This document shows positions 16,418 to 25,833 of a stretch of 64,000 nucleotides of DNA, piece after piece. This stretch comes from JACDAN01 sp963721345 (GTDB lineage Bacteria > Actinomycetota > Thermoleophilia > Gaiellales > Gaiellaceae). How positions within the stretch are numbered: the first letter of the stretch is position 1; each line of letters starts with the position of its first letter. The translations under genes and the position numbers were made by a program. The stretch is from the NCBI GenBank assembly GCA_963721345.1, contig CAVRIT010000001.1, forward strand, positions 558,001 to 622,000, read 5' to 3'. Below the pieces are notes generated by a model. The model was not told the DNA's origin, searched no databases, and saw nothing but the letters and a program-made list of their open reading frames with translations.

Positions 16418-19400
16418 TAGGCGGAGGCTAATGCCGGCGCGGCGGCAGCAGGCCGCGGCAGCCTGGGCCCAGCGCAGACGACGTCGAGCGCCGGGCAATC
16501 CGGACAGGCGTACTCGCTCGGCGTCGGGACGAACTCGCCAACCCTGATCCGCTCGATCGCGGCCGAGAGCTCCGCCTCCAGCGCGGGAAGCTCGTCGCGC
16601 CGATAGCTCGTCGAGACCACGGCGTCCGGCCGCTCGAGGAAGTGGTAGACGACTTCGACCTGCTCCGCGCCCGCGCGGAAGCACGCCAGCGCGTAGACGA
16701 GCCGCTGGAGCCGATACTCGTGCTCGACGATGTCTTCGGGCGACGACTCCTCCAGCGTGTTCGTCTTGTAGTCGAGGACGAGGGCGCGCGGCCCGTCCAG
16801 ATGGAGGACGTCCAAGCGGCCACGGAGCAGCACGCCCTCGTGCTGGAAGGCGAACGGCCGCTCGACGAGCGTCCCGGGAAGCGCCGCGATCCGACGTCCC
16901 AGCTCGGACTCGCAGTAGACGGACACGAAGCCCGCGATGCGCTCCAGCTCCTCGTCGGTGACCTGCGGATACCACGCGCGGACCTGCTCGAGGTCCGGCG
17001 GCTCCGGCTTCGTCAGATCGACCTGCTCGAGCAGGCGGTGGACGGCGTCTCCGACCTCCGTCGCCGCAAGCCCGTCGACGACCTCATCGCCCGTGCCGCG
17101 CCGGACGGGTCTCATCCCGACCACCCGCTGCGCGTAGTAGCGGTACGAGCAACGCTCGAACTCGGACAGGGCCGTGAAGGAGAGCGAACGGAGTGTGTAC
17201 AGCGGCGGCGCCGGCAGCTCGGCGAGCTCCGGCAGTCTGGGCGCCGGAGGCGGCAGCGTGCCGCCACCGTTCGACGCGAAGAGCTCCAGCTGCCCCGGCT
17301 CGGCCGCCTCCGAGGCGGGAACCACTGCCTCCCCATCGCCGGTGAATCGGTCGACGCGGATCAGGATCCGCGCGTCCCCGCGCTGGAGCTCCACCGGATC
17401 CGACCCGGCGGCAGCCACTTCCTCTTCGGCTTCCAGCCGCCCCAGCACCCAGCCGAGCGGCGTCGACGCGTCGGCGGTGCTCTCGGGATTCACCGCGCCG
17501 GACACGATCAGGCGGTCGATCGCGCGGGTCATCGCGACGTAGTAGAGGCGCAGCCGCTCCGCGCGATCCTCCGCCTCCCGAGCCTCGCGCACCTCGTCGT
17601 AGCCGAACGCACCGCGTCGCTCGCTCGTGATCGGGTCGACGACCCGGAAACCGAAACGCCCGTCCGACAGGGCGAGCAGCTCGTCCGGCGCGGGCGCCGG
17701 CCGGTCCCGGCCGGCGTCGGCCACGACGACGACCTTGAACTCGAGCCCCTTCGCCGCGTGGATCGTCAGCAGCCGGACAGCGTCTGCCCCCTCCTCCTCC
17801 GCGACGGCCTCGAGCTGCTTTGCACCGACGGCTTCCTGGTCGCGCATGAAGCGCAGGAAGCCCTCGATGTCCCGGCCGCGCAGCTCCTCGTAGGCGCGGG
17901 ACAGCCGCGCCAGCTTCCGCATGTTCGCGTAGCGCCGCCGCCCGTCCCACTGCGCGAGCACCGCGAGGTCGTAGTCGTGCTCGACGACGATCTGCTCGCA
18001 GAGCCGCTCGAGCGAAAGACGGGGCGACGACTCCGCCAGGCGCGCGTAGCGCTGCTTGAACGCGAGGAGCAGACGCTCATCGCGCTCGGCGAGGCCGTCC
18101 GGCAACGAGCGCTCGAGGCCCGTGTAGATCGGCCGACGCCCAGCCGCGCGGCGGAGCAGAAACAGCGCGTCGTTCGAGACGCCCACGAACGGGGACGCCA
18201 GCACGGTGACGAGCGCCCGGTCGTCGTAGCGATTCTGGAGCAGCTGCAGGTAGGCGAGCACGTCGACGACCTGCTGCTGGCCGAAGTAGCCGCGCCCGGT
18301 GGCGCGGTAGGTCGGGATCCCCTGCCGTCGGAGCTCCTGCTCGTACGACTCCGCGTCGGTTCCGGCGGCGAACAGGACGACGATCTCGCCCGCCGTCGCG
18401 GCGCCGCTCGAGATCAGCTCGCGGACGCGACGCGCGATGTGGCGCGCCTCGCCGCGGCGCCAGTGCGTCCCGGTCTCCGCGTAGCTGGACTTGTCCGTGA
18501 CGAGCAGCTCGACCGGCTGGCCGAAGACGGGGTCGGGGAACTCGCCGGAGGCGGTCAGCGGCTGGAAGTCGTCACCGAAGTCACCGCGGAAGAGCTCGTT
18601 GACCGCCGCGAGGACCTCGGGGCGTGACCGGTAGTTCCTCGAGAGGACGAGCCCGCCGCCCTCGGCGTCGCGTCGCTCGCGGAAAACCTGGACGTCCGCG
18701 TGCCGGAACCCGTAGATCGACTGGAACTCGTCACCGACGAAAAAGATGTCCCGCTCCCCGGGCGCGTCGGCCAGGAGGTCGACGAGGTCGCACTGCAGGC
18801 GATTCGTGTCCTGGAACTCGTCGACCATGATCGCGCGGAACCGCAGCGCCTCCTTGTCGCGGATCTCCTGGTGGTCGCGGAGCAGGTTGCGCGCAACGAG
18901 CTGCAGATCCTCGAAGTCCAGGGCCGACTCCCGGCGCTTCGCCGCGGCGTAGGACTCGGCGAACGCGTTCAACAGCTCCTGGACGAGGTCGCGGTCACGC
19001 GTGGCGAGCTCGTCCAGCGCGGCTTGCTGCGCGGCGACTCGCGCCTCCTCGTAGCTCGCCGCGCGCTCGCCGCTCGCGCGGTGCGCCTTGAGGTCGAGCA
19101 GGTCGTCCGGCCTCAACTCGCCCGTGGTCGCGTCGAGCAGCGCCGCGGCGCTCGCGCGCTGGAGGTCGGTCGCCGAGACATCGTCGGCGAGGCAGCGCGC
19201 CGCGGTCCGCAGCTCCTCCAGCCGCTCGGGGAGTGCCGGCCGGTCGCCGAGCTCGAGGACGAGCTCGCGGCCCGCCGACCGCAGCGTCTCGTAGATGCCG
19301 GTGATCATCCGCCGCAGGCCGCGCGCGCCGTAGGTCGTCAGCAGCTGGACACGTTCGGGATGGCTTTCAGCGCAAAAGCCGGAGAGCGCCTCGTCGAACG

Positions 19401-19782
19401 CCTCGCCTGAGAGCACGGCAGCCTGCGACTCGTCGAGCTCGCGGAACCGCGGATCGAGCCCCGCCTCGAAGGGATACGTCTTCAGCAGCCGGTTGCAGAA
19501 TCCATGGATCGTCGAGATCCAGGCGCCGTCGAGCGCACGGGCCAGGTCGTCCCGCCCCCGGCGCCGCAGCTCTGCCCGGATCCGTGCGCGCAGCTCGCCG
19601 GCTGCGCGCTTCGTGTACGTGATGACGAGGATCGAGTCGACGTCGACGCCGTCGTCGCACACCGCGCGGACGAACCGCTCGACGAGCACGGCCGTCTTCC
19701 CGGTCCCCGCCCCTGCCGAGACGAACACGCGGCCCCGGGCCTCGATCGCAGCGACCTGCTCTGGGTTCGGTTCCCAACTCAT
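16417..19782 (-). CDS. UvrD/AddA-type helicase-nuclease
   Basis: 1121 residues. SF1A helicase: Walker A VSAGAGTGKTAVLVERF near residue 25, motif Ia ITYTKRAAGELRARI, DEFQDTN (motif II), motif III VGDEFQSIYGFR, motifs V and VI LLTIHAAKGLEFKVV and YVAMTRAIDRL. The C-terminal RecB-type nuclease shows GRLDVLHLD and LVLDYKTNT. Cysteines FERCSYRYY and CPDCPALDVVC look like the four ligands of an Fe-S-stabilised nuclease, as in AddB/AdnA-type proteins. It would resect double-strand breaks with the AddB-like partner encoded upstream, whose stop overlaps ATG 19782 (ATGA). Confidence 0.92.
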   Translation of the reverse strand: MSWEPNPEQVAAIEARGRVFVSAGAGTGKTAVLVERFVRAVCDDGVDVDSILVITYTKRAAGELRARIRAELRRRGRDDLARALDGAWISTIHGFCNRLLKTYPFEAGLDPRFRELDESQAAVLSGEAFDEALSGFCAESHPERVQLLTTYGARGLRRMITGIYETLRSAGRELVLELGDRPALPERLEELRTAARCLADDVSATDLQRASAAALLDATTGELRPDDLLDLKAHRASGERAASYEEARVAAQQAALDELATRDRDLVQELLNAFAESYAAAKRRESALDFEDLQLVARNLLRDHQEIRDKEALRFRAIMVDEFQDTNRLQCDLVDLLADAPGERDIFFVGDEFQSIYGFRHADVQVFRERRDAEGGGLVLSRNYRSRPEVLAAVNELFRGDFGDDFQPLTASGEFPDPVFGQPVELLVTDKSSYAETGTHWRRGEARHIARRVRELISSGAATAGEIVVLFAAGTDAESYEQELRRQGIPTYRATGRGYFGQQQVVDVLAYLQLLQNRYDDRALVTVLASPFVGVSNDALFLLRRAAGRRPIYTGLERSLPDGLAERDERLLLAFKQRYARLAESSPRLSLERLCEQIVVEHDYDLAVLAQWDGRRRYANMRKLARLSRAYEELRGRDIEGFLRFMRDQEAVGAKQLEAVAEEEGADAVRLLTIHAAKGLEFKVVVVADAGRDRPAPAPDELLALSDGRFGFRVVDPITSERRGAFGYDEVREAREAEDRAERLRLYYVAMTRAIDRLIVSGAVNPESTADASTPLGWVLGRLEAEEEVAAAGSDPVELQRGDARILIRVDRFTGDGEAVVPASEAAEPGQLELFASNGGGTLPPPAPRLPELAELPAPPLYTLRSLSFTALSEFERCSYRYYAQRVVGMRPVRRGTGDEVVDGLAATEVGDAVHRLLEQVDLTKPEPPDLEQVRAWYPQVTDEELERIAGFVSVYCESELGRRIAALPGTLVERPFAFQHEGVLLRGRLDVLHLDGPRALVLDYKTNTLEESSPEDIVEHEYRLQRLVYALACFRAGAEQVEVVYHFLERPDAVVSTSYRRDELPALEAELSAAIERIRVGEFVPTPSEYACPDCPALDVVCAGPRLPRPAAAAPALASA

Positions 19783-22702
19783 GCCCTGTCCACCCGGCAC
19801 ATCGGCCACAGGTCGCACCACGCGGGGCATTCGCCGCCTTTCGGGTTGTGGCGGACGTCGCCGACGCGGATCGAACCGGCCAGCTCCCGCGCGGTTGTTC
19901 GCGCCGATTCCACCTGCGACCAGAACGCCTCCTCGTCGAGGTAGTCGTTGCGCGAGTAGCCGGCGAGGACGTCCTCTTTCGCGTCGGCCCGGAGGAGCCC
20001 GCGAGGCCGCCGGCCGCCGGACAGCGGCCGGTAGAGGCCGCCGAGCGGCTCGATGCCGACGAGGTCGCGCAGCACGAGCATGTACAGCGGGATCTGGAGC
20101 CGCAGCTCCTTCTCCATGTCGCGCGCCGAGGGCGCGTGCTTGCCCGCCTTGTAGTCCTGGACGATGCCGCGCGCGCTCAGCGGCTCCACGTCGATGCGGT
20201 CGATCTTTCCCGAGAGCACGATGCCGTCGCCAAGATCGAGGCCGCGCTGGAGCTCCGGCGCTGAGCGCTCCATTCCGAACGAGACCTCGAACTGGCGCGG
20301 CTCGAGCGGGTGGTCGGCCGCAGCCTCTTCTCGGACGAGACGCTCGAGGTCGCGGGCCAGCGTCAGCTCCAGCTCCTGCCGCTGCAGGTCGGTCATCTCC
20401 AGCCGGATGCCGGCGAGCGCCTGCGTGAGGCACTCCCGCATGAACCGCACCGCGTCTTCGACCTGCGCGAGCTGGATGCGGTCGTTCCCCAGCACCTTCG
20501 GAAAGCCGGTGAAGAACTTGAAGAGCGCGCTGTGGGCCACGGAACCGCGGAGCCTCGGGTCGACCTCCGGATCGATCGTCTTCGGGTCGATCATCCGGTC
20601 GAAGAACCACGCCGAGGAGCAGTCGGCGAACCGCTCGAGCTCCGTCACATTGAACACCGAGCGGGCTCCGAGCTCGGCGAGCACCCGCGGGTGCGTCAGG
20701 CGGGTCGGGCGGCGGAGCGCGGCCAGCGCGCGGTCGAGGCGCCGTTCCCAGCCGTTGGCCCGGGCGAGGGCATCCGCCTCCTCGCGGTGCTGGTCCTCCG
20801 CGGACAGGAGCGCGAGCGAACGCAGCCGTTCGCGCTCGGTCGGCGCCGACTCGAGCCGCCACGTGAGGGAGGAAAGGGGTCGGCGCGTCGTCCACCGCGC
20901 GACATCGTCGGCGGCGAAGACCGCCGCGACCTCCTCCCAGAACGGGCTCGCCTCGCGCGGGCTGCCCTCGTCGGACGCCGCCTCGCGCACGAGGTAGAGG
21001 CGCTCCGTCGGCCGCGTGCACGCGGTGTAGAACAGGTAGCGGTCCCGCGTGACGGCGTCGGCGCGGCGCAGGCGCGGACCGAGTCGGCGCCGCTCGTCGT
21101 CGTCGAGGAACGGTGTCGCGTGCGAGCGGCGCGGCAGGCTTCCCTCCTCGAGACCGAGGACGAAGACATGCTGGAAGCGCCGTGTCCGGGCCCGCAGCAG
21201 GTCGAGTACCGGGATACGGCCGGCGTCGGTCGGGCCGGGCTGCCGGACCGTCGCGCGCTCCAGCGCGGCGATCAGGTCCTCGCGGGAGACGGGCTCGGCC
21301 ATCCGCCCCACGCCTCGAGCTCGGCGAGAACCCGGCGGCAGCTCTCGTACGCGCGCAGGTCGTCGCGGGAGTGCTCGTCGGCCGGCGGCTGCTCGAGCCC
21401 GTAGGCCGCACGCAGCATCCCCGTCGCGAGCTCGTGCACCGCCTCGATCGGCGACTCCGCGGCGCGAACCGCATCGAGCGCCGGAAGCCGCGCTTCGCGC
21501 AGCGCCTCGAGCTCCTCCTCGACGCGGTTCGGTGCCGAGATCGCGCGCCCGCGAAGCCGGCCCTCCACGAAGTCCACGCTGCTGCGCTTGAGGCCGGAGT
21601 ACGGCGAGCGCAGGTAGCGAAAGAGCTCGCCGCGATCGGTCCCCGTCCACGCGAAGCGGAGCAGGGAGAGCAGCGCGTGGCCCAGGCTCGTCTGCGGGAA
21701 GCGCACCGGCGCGTCAGCCGCGTACGGGATGCCCAGCGTCGCGAACGCGGTGTCGATCGGGCCCCGCCAGCGCTCCAGCGAGGGGACGACGACGCCGATC
21801 TGCTCAGGCGGCGCTCCGTCGCGAAGGAGCGCCAGGATCTCCTCACCGACGAGCTCGAGCGTCCCGCGCGAACCGGCGCCCTCGAAGAAGCGGATCGCGC
21901 CGTCGAGCTGCGGCGCCTTCTCGCCGGCCCCTCCGAACAGCGCTCGCTCGAGGTGTGCGAGCGCGGGGTGCGCGACGTCGGCATAGCGCGGCGCAAGCTC
22001 TTCGATTCCGGGCCCCGCGAGCCGCTGGAGCTCGCTGGAGGTCTCGGCGAGCCACTCGAACGCCGCTCGCCCAGGCTCGTACGGCAGCGAGACGGTGACT
22101 TCCGTGCGGCCGGCGAGCGTCTCCAGCAGCGACCACTCGGCGGCGGTCAGGTCCTCGAACCCGTACGCGAAAACCGGACGGCCGTCCCACGAGTCGAGCT
22201 CCGCGGACAAACGTTCCGCCGCCGCCGCGCGAAGGAGCTGCTTGTCCCAGAGGCCGAGCCGCTCGAGCTCGCCGAGATACGACGAGTAGAGGGGGGCAAG
22301 CGGCCCCTCGAGCAGGTCGGGCGCCGCGAGCCCTGCCTCGACCTCGGCGATCGCCTCGCGCAGCGCGTCGGCGAAGCCCGCCGAGCGGGCGGACTCGCCG
22401 AGGCCGTTGAGCGGCGTCCTCGCGACGGCGGAACGCAGGACGAAGGTCTGCTGCGTCTCGCTGGCCACGGGTCGCCGGGCCGAATGGCCGTCGGCGATGT
22501 GCTCGAAGAGGTCCGGGAACGTCGAGATCGAGCCGCCCAGCAGCGCCGGGCTGCGGGTCAAGAGCTCGCGCTCGGCCCAATCGACGTCCGGCCGGTTCGG
22601 CACGATGAGGACGGGATCGCGCTCCAGTTCGGCGAGGTACCGCTCGAGCAGTCGCTCGACCTTGCCCGCATTCGCGGGGCCGACGAGGAGCGTCAGGGCC
22701 AT
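19779..22702 (-). CDS. AddB-like helicase/nuclease subunit, split into two frames
   Basis: N-terminal frame 21272-22702 starts MALTLLVGPANAGKVERLL, a degenerate P-loop, and ends just after RRVLAELEAWGG. C-terminal frame 19779-21302 starts MAEPVSREDLIAALE and contains FVLGLEEGSLPRR, YTACTRPTERLYLV, nuclease residues GKIDRIDVE and VQDYKAG, and Fe-S cysteines (FADCSSAW, CPAWCDLWPMC). The two overlap by 31 bases and together give the length and domain order of one AddB (about 975 residues). Inserting one base near 21290 joins them. Alternatively ATG 21302 is a genuine restart. The promoter has TACGAT 6 bases before ATG 22702. Confidence 0.85.
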
Positions 22703-22768
22703 CGGCCTATCGTAGACCTGCCTTCTGACGGCTCCTCGCCGCCGTTTTCCGCTCTTTCCGCTAGTTAC

Positions 22769-22972
22769 TTATGCGGCGGCCGTGGCGCTCTTCGGGCGCC
22801 GGCCTCTGCGGGCGGTTGCGCGGCCCGGCGTCTGTCCGGCGCAGTCGTCGCAGAGATCCGCCTGCTTGGCGCCCCGGCGGGCGTCCGTAAAGGTCAAGCG
22901 CATCGTCGCGCCCTTTCCTTCGCCGACTTCCTTGCCACAGTTGTCGCAAACGAGAACAGTCTTACGAGCCAA
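22769..22972 (-). CDS. Small zinc-ribbon protein
   Basis: 67 residues, MARKTVLVCDNCGKEVGEGKG..., with two CxxC pairs (CDNCG near residues 9-12 and CDDCAG near 41-44) separated by a beta hairpin, then an Arg-rich tail (GRATARRGRRPKSA). The tail could bind DNA or RNA. It is not long enough for a ribosomal protein I recognise; function unknown. It is flanked by small AT-richer gaps (22703-22768 and 22973-23031) without other features. Confidence 0.75.
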   Translation of the reverse strand: MARKTVLVCDNCGKEVGEGKGATMRLTFTDARRGAKQADLCDDCAGQTPGRATARRGRRPKSATAAA

Positions 22973-23031
22973 GTAAAGCCCTCCTATTTCGAGTGGATTG
23001 CGTCGATCGTAATGAAATACGCCGGGGAATT

Positions 23032-24048
23032 CTATGCAGCAGCGCGCGACCGTCGAATCCGCCAGGACCGCAAGAGCGACATCAGCGCGCGTTCCTCGGG
23101 CTCGAGGTCGACATTTCGCGCCCGCACGACGCGTAAATGGCGGGGACGGAAGTCGTCGATCGTTCGCCCGTCGAAATATTGATCGATAACCGCGGGGCTG
23201 ACGTAGGAGGATCGCGCAACGGCCGGCGTGTTTCCAAGGCGCTCGCCGACGGCGCGCATGACCGCCGCGACATGTCGCTTCGCCTCGGTCTCCGTTTCGG
23301 CAATGTCGCGCTCAGCCAGCCGCACGGCCGCAGTCAGGGTGCCGCCCCAGGTTCGGAAATCCTTCGCCGTGAACTCATCACCCATGTGCTCGCGGATGTA
23401 CTGGTTCAGGCGGGCAGCCGTGAGGTTGAACGTGTCGTCGCCGTTGCGGTACCGGAAGAGGCGCGTTCCGCCCTCGAGCTTCAGGAGCGCGCGAGTTGCG
23501 GCGGCGAGGTCGTCGTCGACGAGCGCCGTGCGAACCCACAGGCGATGCTTCCCGCGGTACTTGAAGCCGACGCGGCTGCCTCGAACGCTGACGTGACTCT
23601 TTCGGAGCGTCGTGATCCCGAACGTCCTGTGGTTCTTGGCGTAGCGGTCGGAACCGACACGGAACCAACCGAGGTCGATCAGCCTGACGGCGAGGGCGCA
23701 GGCCCAGTCGCAGGAGAACTCCTCGCCGTCGAGGTGCTCGGAGAGGACGGCACGAAGATCCGGCAGGCGGTCGCCGAACCGGACGAGCTTGTCGTACTTG
23801 GCCTGCTCCTGCCGGGCGCGGAAATCCGGGTGGTAGAGGTACTGCCTGCGCCCGGCTGCGTCTACGCCGGTCGCCTGGAGCTTCGCGCCCGGCCGCGGCG
23901 AGATCCAGACGTCCTTCCAGGCCGGCGGAATCGCGAGCGACTCGATCCGCTCGACACGCTGCGGGTCGGTGATGCGCTTCCCGCGCGCATCCTCGTAGCG
24001 AAAGGGCCGCCGTGACCCCACGCGTCTCCAGCCCCCTGTCCTCGCCAT
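23032..24048 (-). CDS. Type IB DNA topoisomerase
   Basis: Relaxes supercoils through a 3'-phosphotyrosine intermediate. 338 residues, the size of bacterial/poxvirus-like enzymes. N-terminal domain: FRYEDARGKRITDPQRVERIESLAIPPAW. Catalytic domain: SDRYAKNHRTFGITTLRKSHV, KYRGKHRLW, TAKDFRTWGGTL, and ARSSYVSPAVIDQYF with the active Tyr near residue 295. ATG 24048 is the start that leaves the normal N-terminus. The divergent dehydrogenase gene begins 58 bases away. Confidence 0.93.
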   Translation of the reverse strand: MARTGGWRRVGSRRPFRYEDARGKRITDPQRVERIESLAIPPAWKDVWISPRPGAKLQATGVDAAGRRQYLYHPDFRARQEQAKYDKLVRFGDRLPDLRAVLSEHLDGEEFSCDWACALAVRLIDLGWFRVGSDRYAKNHRTFGITTLRKSHVSVRGSRVGFKYRGKHRLWVRTALVDDDLAAATRALLKLEGGTRLFRYRNGDDTFNLTAARLNQYIREHMGDEFTAKDFRTWGGTLTAAVRLAERDIAETETEAKRHVAAVMRAVGERLGNTPAVARSSYVSPAVIDQYFDGRTIDDFRPRHLRVVRARNVDLEPEERALMSLLRSWRIRRSRAAA

Positions 24049-24092
24049 CGCCCACCTTGTCTCTCCACCGCAGGGTCCTTTCAATCCATCCC

Positions 24093-24098
24093 TAGAAT
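24093..24098 (+). promoter_or_regulatory. Leaderless-type -10 (TAGAAT) of the icd-like gene
   Basis: TAGAAT is followed by 7 bases and then ATG 24106; no ribosome site. Identical in hexamer and spacing to the aconitase promoter at 8717, so two TCA-related genes share a promoter form. Confidence 0.6.
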
Positions 24099-24105
24099 CG
24101 CGCGG

Positions 24106-25176
24106 ATGGACATCGACACGATCGTGGTGCTCGAGGGGGACGAGACGGGCCAGGAGCTCCTCGAGGAGGCGCTTCGTGTGCTCTCCCCGGACGTGATCGG
24201 CTTCGAGGTGAAGCTCCCCCGGTTCGACCTCTCGCTCGAGTCGCGGCGCGCGACGGAGAACGCGATCGTGCACGAGGCCGCCTCTGCGATCCGCTCCCAC
24301 GGGCTCGGGCTCAAGGCGGCGACGATCACCCCGGAGAAGAGCGGCGACGTCGGCTCGCCCAACCGGATCATCCGCGAGGAGATCGGCGGCAAGGTGATCG
24401 TCCGGACCGGCCGGCGGATTCCGGGAGTCGTTCCGCTCGGCGGCGTCCACGCGCCGATCTCGGTGGTCCGGATGGCGGTCGGCGACGCCTACGGGGCGAA
24501 GGAGTGGCGGGAGGGCGAAGGCGAGAACGAGGTCGCCTACCGAACCGAGCGGATCGAGCGGACGATCTGCCGCGCGGTGTCCGAGTTCTCGTTCCGGCTC
24601 GCCGAGCGCACGCACGCGAAGGTTTTCGGCGGTCCGAAGTACACGGTGAGCCCGGTCTACGAGGGAATGCTCAAGGAGGAGATGGATGCGGCCGCCGCGC
24701 GGCACCCGGACGTTGCCTACGACCCTCAGCTGATCGACGCGACCTTTGCGTATCTCGTCACGTCGAGCGGCGCGCCACTCGTCATCCCAGCATTGAACCG
24801 GGACGGCGACGTGCTCTCCGACCTCGTCCTGCCGCTCTTCGGGTCGATCGCCGGCGCGGAGTCGCTGCTCGTCGCGTTCGACGACGACTACGTCCCCGAC
24901 GCCGTCATGGCCGAGGCGGCGCACGGCACGGCCCCGGCGCTCCAGGGGAAGAACGTCGCGAACCCGATGGCGATGATCCTGGCGGCGGCTTCTCTCCTCG
25001 GCTACGGCGGCGAGCAGGCGCAGCAGGCCGGGCGGGCAATCCGCGAGGCGTGCCTGGAGGCCGTCGCCGACGGGATGCGAACGGCCGATCTCGGGGGGCA
25101 CAACGGGACCGACGAGTTCACAGACGAGGTCATCCGCCGCGCGAAACAGAAGCTCGAGGTCTGGGCCGCCCTCTAG
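24106..25176 (+). CDS. Isocitrate/isopropylmalate dehydrogenase family protein
   Basis: 356 residues of the metal-dependent beta-decarboxylating dehydrogenase family. Seen: N-terminal VVLEGDETGQELL, KAATITPEKSGDVGSPNRIIREEI, the Tyr/Lys/Asp active-site region (GGPKYTVSP, YDPQLIDATFAYLV, NRDGDVLSDLVLPLFGSIAG) and cofactor loop EAAHGTAPALQGKNVANPMAMILA. The substrate loop is closer to isocitrate dehydrogenases, but isopropylmalate or homoisocitrate cannot be excluded. No leu genes are nearby, and aconitase lies 13 kb away on the same strand. Confidence 0.85.
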   Translation: MDIDTIVVLEGDETGQELLEEALRVLSPDVIGFEVKLPRFDLSLESRRATENAIVHEAASAIRSHGLGLKAATITPEKSGDVGSPNRIIREEIGGKVIVRTGRRIPGVVPLGGVHAPISVVRMAVGDAYGAKEWREGEGENEVAYRTERIERTICRAVSEFSFRLAERTHAKVFGGPKYTVSPVYEGMLKEEMDAAAARHPDVAYDPQLIDATFAYLVTSSGAPLVIPALNRDGDVLSDLVLPLFGSIAGAESLLVAFDDDYVPDAVMAEAAHGTAPALQGKNVANPMAMILAAASLLGYGGEQAQQAGRAIREACLEAVADGMRTADLGGHNGTDEFTDEVIRRAKQKLEVWAAL

Positions 25177-25196
25177 GGCGACGGCCAGGGCTGAAG

Positions 25197-25781
25197 CTAC
25201 GCCGAGAGGCGCTCGTCCGGCAGGAGCCGGTCGAGCTCGCCGGCCGTCCACGCGCTGAGGAACGCCCGCACGACGCCCGGGTCGAACTGCGTTCCGGCGC
25301 CGCGCTCCAGCTCGGCGAGGGCCGAGCTGACCGGCAGCGCACGCCGGTAGGGCCGCATCGAGATCATCGCGTCGAACGCGTCGACGACGGCGACGATCCG
25401 CGCGCCGAGCGGAATCTGCTCGCGCGAGCGGCCCGTCGGATAGCCGTGACCGTCCCAGCGCTCGTGGTGGAAGAGGACGTAGGGCAGCGCCGGGCGGAGG
25501 TTCTCGAAGCCCCGGATGAGCCTCGCGCCCGCCTGGGGATGGCGCTTCACCTCACCGAACTCCCGCTCGTCGAGCGGGCCGGGCTTCCGGAGGACGGCGT
25601 CGTCGAGGTTCAGCTTCCCGACGTCGTGCAGCAAGGCGCCTAGCCGGAGCGCGCCGAGGCGCGAGGTCTTCCAGCCCAGGCGGCGTGCGACGACCTGCGC
25701 GAGCATGCTGACCCGCTCCGAGTGTCCGCGCGTGTAGGGATCGCGCGCCTCGATCGCCTGCGAGAGTGCGGTCAGGACCAC
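25197..25781 (-). CDS. HD-GYP domain protein (putative c-di-GMP phosphodiesterase)
   Basis: 194 residues, just one HD-GYP domain without a sensory partner. Motifs: RGHSERVSMLA, LLHDVGKLNL (the HD pair), a His in VKRHPQAG, HHERWDGHGYPTG (HHExxDGxGYP) and VVDAFDAMISMRPYR. Proteins of this set hydrolyse cyclic di-GMP to GMP. The start is GTG 25781; the domain begins immediately, so a small N-terminal extension may be missing. It is divergent from pntAA. Confidence 0.9.
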   Translation of the reverse strand: MVLTALSQAIEARDPYTRGHSERVSMLAQVVARRLGWKTSRLGALRLGALLHDVGKLNLDDAVLRKPGPLDEREFGEVKRHPQAGARLIRGFENLRPALPYVLFHHERWDGHGYPTGRSREQIPLGARIVAVVDAFDAMISMRPYRRALPVSSALAELERGAGTQFDPGVVRAFLSAWTAGELDRLLPDERLSA

Positions 25782-25818
25782 GAGGGTCGAGTTCGCACCG
25801 CCGCCGGGTGTTCCTCTT

Positions 25819-25824
25819 TAGAGT
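25819..25824 (+). promoter_or_regulatory. -10 (TAGAGT) of the pnt operon
   Basis: TAGAGT, then TGCGCCGGC, then GTG 25834. The spacer is nearly the same as that before the last gene of the window (TAGGAT, CGCGCCGGC, CTG at 63882), which supports a shared leaderless architecture. Confidence 0.5.
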
Positions 25825-25833
25825 TGCGCCGGC

